Below, one piece after another: positions 52,181 through 54,936 of a DNA stretch of 54,936 nucleotides. Below the pieces are notes generated by a model. That model did not search any database and was not told the DNA's origin. It worked only from the letters and a program-made list of their open reading frames with translations. Each line of letters starts with the position of its first letter. The stretch's first letter is position 1. The stretch covers positions 1 to 54,936 of the forward strand of contig JAKAFL010000021.1 in assembly GCA_021817945.1 (NCBI GenBank). Reading direction: 5' to 3'. A program made the translations under genes and the position numbers. This stretch comes from a bacterium. GTDB lineage: Bacteria > Verrucomicrobiota > Verrucomicrobiia > Limisphaerales > UBA11358.

Positions 52181-52762
52181 AAAGTGTTTAAAAGAGCCAA
52201 TGCGAGCATACTAGAGAAAGGTGTCGGCGCGAGTAGTTTTTCAAAATAAATCCGGCTCCCATCCTGATCTGGCTGGGCCATTTTGGCGCAGGCTCAAACG
52301 GTCGGGCGGAAAATCAAAAATAGACAACCAAATGAACCCGAAAATGACCCCAAAAAGCGAAATGGAAAGGGTCAAGATGCGGCAGGATGCTGGAACGGAA
52401 ACTCTTCGGAAAAATCGAAACCATACCGGTAGCGGTCTGGCGAGGTTTTTCCACAGAGATGACATGAGTAGTTGGTGTAGCGCCTTTGCGCCCGCCAACC
52501 AACTCCTCATGTCATCTCATCGAGTTTGCGTCCAGTAGATTGGGGCAGATTGGCCTTTTGAATTTTGCTTTTCCAGATGAAAGTGAAACAAGTCCGTTTG
52601 CCGTGTTTTGCTTGAAATGGCGCTAGCAGTAGGGGGACCTCTTTTCTGATGGCGCGCACAGGGGCGGACTTCAATGTACCAATCAAAAAGACCATGTGGC
52701 GGGACCGGCGGCGAGCGTTTCGCCTCTCGCATGGGACGCCACCCGCCATCTACCCGTGATGT
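52181..52762. other. Intergenic stretch with an imperfect long hairpin
   Basis: No convincing gene is seen; the short frames here are low-quality. At 52458-52516 GATGACATGAG pairs exactly with CTCATGTCATC, and the inner bases pair imperfectly (AGTTGG with CCAACT). The centre includes TAGCGCCTTTGCGCCC. It lacks a run of U on either strand and may be a structural RNA or small repeat. The rest shows nothing clear. Confidence 0.4.
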
Positions 52763-54010
52763 TCAAGCCGGATCGGGAACGGATTCCAATGCCGTGGAGG
52801 ACTTGGGCCTGGCCAGGGGCGACCCGTCAGGCGCCTCCGGATATTCAAAGACCTTGCCCTCGTAGTTCCTGATCAGAACCCTGCCTGCATTCCTGCAAAG
52901 GATGTATTCGGGGTTGATGGGCACCTTTCCACCACCGCCCGGCGCGTCAATCACGTACGTGGGGACAGCATAGCCGGTGGTGTGTCCACGCAATTGTTCC
53001 ATCAGCGCCAACCCTTTTTGAACACTGGACCGCAAATGGGCGGAGCCCGCTATCAGGTCGCACTGGTAAAGATAATACGGACGCACACGGCACATCAGCA
53101 GCTTGTGCAGAAGGGCCTTCATCACCTCCAGGTCATCATTCACCTGCTTGAGCAACACACTCTGATTGCCCAGTGGAATGCCCGAGTCGGCCAGGCTTTC
53201 CAAGGCCTGTCGGGCCTCCAAGGAAAGCTCCACCGGATGGTTGCAATGAATGCTGATGAAAAGAGGGTGATATTTTTTAAGGATGGCGCACAAGGCGGGA
53301 GTGATCCGCTGCGGCAGGAAAATGGGTATGCGCGTGCCTATCCTTAAAAACTCCAAATGAGGAATGGCGCGCAGCCGGCCCAGCAAATGGTCCAACTTGT
53401 CATCACTCAATAAAAGCGGATCGCCTCCGCTCAACAAAACGTCGCGAATCTCCGGATGTTCCTGGATATAGCCAATCTGCCGGTCGAATTCCGGGTGAAA
53501 ATCATAACCGGAGGCATTGCTCACCAACCGGGAGCGGGTGCAATACCGGCAATAGGCCGCACAACGGTCCGTCACCAAAAACAAAACACGGTCCGGGTAG
53601 CGGTGAACCAGGCCCGGAACCGGGGAATGTCCATCCTCACCGCACGGATCACTCATTTCCCACGGCGCAGTGCGTGTTTCTTCAATGCGCGGAACCACCT
53701 GCCTGCGCACGGGGTCCTGAAGGTTCTCAGGATCCATTAAATTGAAAAAATAGGGCGTGATGGCCAGCGCCAGCTTGTGATTTGCAAGGGTCGCTCCGGC
53801 AATTTCCTCCTTGGTGAGGTTGGGCAGCAGCTTTTGAAGCTGGTCCAGGCTGGTGATGCGGTGCTTGAGCTGCCACCGCCAGTCCTGCCAGTCAGAGTCG
53901 GGCGTCTTTTCCCAAGGCCCGCGTCCAGCGGATCGGAAAACTTTCAATTCCCTCAAGGTGCCAGAATCCGGGGATTTGCCCGGAACCGCGGATGCCATTT
54001 CAGCCTGCAT
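52763..54010 (-). CDS. kamA: Lysine 2,3-aminomutase KamA
   Basis: The 415-residue product has the radical SAM motif CAAYCRYCTRSR (CX3CX2C), VLLSGGDPLLLSD, PIFLPQRITP and PYYLYQCDLIAGSAHLRS, as in the KamA family. These use SAM, PLP and a 4Fe-4S cluster to convert L-lysine to beta-lysine. The partner acetyltransferase (AblB) of the N-epsilon-acetyl-beta-lysine osmolyte route is not adjacent, nor is a lysine-fermentation cluster, so its role here is open. EF-P-modifying EpmB relatives are shorter, about 340 residues. Confidence 0.85.
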   Translation of the reverse strand: MQAEMASAVPGKSPDSGTLRELKVFRSAGRGPWEKTPDSDWQDWRWQLKHRITSLDQLQKLLPNLTKEEIAGATLANHKLALAITPYFFNLMDPENLQDPVRRQVVPRIEETRTAPWEMSDPCGEDGHSPVPGLVHRYPDRVLFLVTDRCAAYCRYCTRSRLVSNASGYDFHPEFDRQIGYIQEHPEIRDVLLSGGDPLLLSDDKLDHLLGRLRAIPHLEFLRIGTRIPIFLPQRITPALCAILKKYHPLFISIHCNHPVELSLEARQALESLADSGIPLGNQSVLLKQVNDDLEVMKALLHKLLMCRVRPYYLYQCDLIAGSAHLRSSVQKGLALMEQLRGHTTGYAVPTYVIDAPGGGGKVPINPEYILCRNAGRVLIRNYEGKVFEYPEAPDGSPLARPKSSTALESVPDPA

Positions 54011-54078
54011 GTTCGTCTGCGAACTATAAGCGCGAACCCAATCCTGTCAAGCGAGCTGGCATGGCACCCATTAAACCG

Positions 54079-54432
54079 GGCGCATCTCGGTTTTTGAGCA
54101 AGTCTCCCCCGGCGTCTCCAATTTCAAAAGCCTCCGCAAACCCTGTGTTTTTTTCTCCCTCTCCATCAATCCTGATTGATGGGGAGGGTTGGGGAGGGGT
54201 GGCACTGAGCTTTCGAGATGCGAGATGGTTCGTTGATCGCGATGTCTGTTTGCGAGTTCCCCTCTCCATAATCCTCTCCCCAAGCTCCGCTGGCGGGGCG
54301 AGGAAACCAGAGGCGCTGGATTGGTGGATGCGCTTGAAATAGCCCACTCCTTCGAGCCTCGAAATGGTTTCAAACCAACCGCTTCACTTTTCCTCCGCGC
54401 CACCTTCGCCAGCCCAAAACCTGAGTTACGCC
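54079..54432. mobile_element. MITE-like element B, single internal 244-bp unit
   Basis: The left end 54079-54098 and the reverse complement of the right end 54413-54432 match at about 15 of 20 positions, imperfect terminal inverted repeats. Left and right ends also resemble those of element A. One internal unit (54141-54384) is homologous to the tandem unit at 11576-12141, with CCATCAAT at the same offset. Compared with element A it lacks the repeat duplication and the roughly 190-bp unrelated insert. Confidence 0.55.
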
Positions 54433-54807
54433 CCATGAAACCGGGTTTCATGAAAATTCCGCAAAGGCTCTGCGGGTTTAGAATTTTTTGGAATTGGCAA
54501 CCGCCCCCAGGCTCCAGTCAGATTCACCCTTTCTTCCAAATTTTCAAAAGCCTGGATCCGTTCCAATCAGGCCCCCCGCACGCAATCATGCTTGGCAAAC
54601 CCAAGCCCATCTGTGCGCTGGATTCCAATTGCCGAGGAAATGCACCTTCCCCAAAAAACCTGCACCCGGCCCCTGCCTGCAAAGCCCGCCAAAATTGCCG
54701 CCGGGAATCCTTCCAAAAATAGCCTGAGCTGATTCAAATTGGCCGGCAATTACCAGCGTTGACATAAATGGAGGTCATTCCCCAATTATTGAGTGTCGCA
54801 TAATAGG
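54433..54807. other. Intergenic stretch before the IS630-like gene
   Basis: No supported gene. A hairpin CATGAAAC/GTTTCATG (around 54433-54451) and a short stem CCGCA/TGCGG followed by an A/T run are visible just past element B, and TTGACA occurs at about 54762. Nothing else is clear. Confidence 0.3.
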
Positions 54808-54835
54808 TTGACATTTGTGAATTTCGAGTTATATT
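54808..54835 (+). promoter_or_regulatory. Promoter of the IS630-like transposase gene
   Basis: TTGACA (54808-54813) and TATATT (54830-54835) are separated by 16 bases and sit just upstream of the ATG at 54841. This is a near-consensus sigma-70-type promoter. Transcription would start at or near the start codon, suggesting a leaderless or very short-leader message. Confidence 0.55.
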
Positions 54836-54840
54836 TGGAC

Positions 54841-54936
54841 ATGCCTGAGACGCGAGACCACGCCGCAATGGAAAAACGCCGCCAAAAGGCGGCCAAACTC
54901 TTCGCCAAAGAAATTTCCGCCCCGGAGGTCGCCCGC
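54841..54936 (+). CDS. IS630-like transposase N-terminus, cut by window edge
   Basis: The 32 visible residues (MPETRDHAAMEKRRQKAAKL, then FAKEISAPEVAR) match the helix-turn-helix start of IS630-type transposases, as does the remnant at 37064 (RRLKAFKLL...EVARQ). The frame continues past the window, so completeness is unknown. The strong promoter just before it suggests it is intact at its 5' end. This could be the mobilising enzyme for nearby non-autonomous elements, but no end-sequence comparison was possible. Confidence 0.6.
   Translation, partial: MPETRDHAAMEKRRQKAAKLFAKEISAPEVAR

Noticed and set aside
52221..52538. Open frame of 105 residues between gnd and kamA
   Set aside because: It runs through the imperfect hairpin, has no ribosome binding site and no recognisable domain.
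1..54936. CRISPR array
   Set aside because: No regularly spaced short repeats with unique spacers were seen; the only tandem repeat has a 244-bp period.

Overview
The window looks like a chromosomal segment of a Gram-negative bacterium, most probably a Verrucomicrobiota member (Limisphaerales/Pedosphaera-like). This is inferred from content: prepilin leaders of the (R)AFTLIE type, outer-membrane biogenesis genes (BamD-like, LptE-like), futalosine-pathway menaquinone genes (mqnE, mqnA), a bacterial class A RNase P RNA, a YngK/GHL10-type glycoside hydrolase-like protein, small zinc ribbons fused to signalling proteins, and many uncharacterised proteins. No rRNA or complete tRNA was seen, so the taxonomy rests on gene content alone.

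Layout. (1) 27-8442: a tightly overlapping type II secretion/type IV pilus-like operon: pseudopilins H, I, J, the K protein, a fused PilM-PilN (GspL-like) protein, a PilO/GspM-like protein, a GspC/PilP-like protein, and a secretin encoded in two pieces. The secretin break falls inside its last N-type domain and each piece has its own signal peptide. An orphan histidine kinase follows (8482-10005). (2) 10024-14942: rsmD and a dienelactone-hydrolase-like gene on the minus strand, then a MITE-like element carrying a 244-bp tandem repeat (11507-12380), then a TPR protein, an ABC ATPase and a MoxR ATPase. (3) 15071-15465: rnpB. (4) 15565-20800: GHL10-type and metallo-beta-lactamase-fold proteins on the minus strand, then a zinc-ribbon protein, BamD-like and LptE-like proteins and a small secreted protein with a strong terminator. 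(5) 20981-29768: Ser/Thr kinase, a candidate small RNA or 41-codon gene ending in a strong terminator, then murA, prmC, a histone-deacetylase-like amidohydrolase, a lipoate ligase-like protein, nth and a large EF-hand membrane protein. (6) 29904-35007: purU, mqnE, a lipoprotein, mqnA, a PfkB kinase and a glyoxalase I-like protein. (7) 35180-43888: a surface-polysaccharide region (flippase, DUF6625-like glycosyltransferase, methyltransferase, GT4, NDP-sugar epimerase-like SDR, radical SAM). It is interrupted at about 36.8-38.4 kb by an apparent acquired block: IS630-type remnant, VIT1/CCC1 transporter and a 75-bp near-perfect palindrome. (8) 44004-50424: a DUF3106-like protein and an anti-sigma-like membrane protein, then the hemE-hemN-hemG(hemY)-hemH operon. 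(9) 50696-54936: gnd, kamA, a second MITE-like element and the first 96 bases of an IS630-like transposase with its promoter.

How the genes work together. The first operon should build a secretion or pilus-like machine, but no GspE/GspF/GspG is seen, so those would lie upstream or elsewhere. The hem genes carry uroporphyrinogen III to protoheme by the oxygen-independent HemN route and protoporphyrin. MqnA and MqnE supply the first steps of futalosine-dependent menaquinone synthesis. The polysaccharide genes would make and export a glycan. The clearest novelty candidates are the split secretin, the modular MITE-like repeat family, the short terminator-ended transcript at 22.1 kb, and the EF-hand membrane protein.
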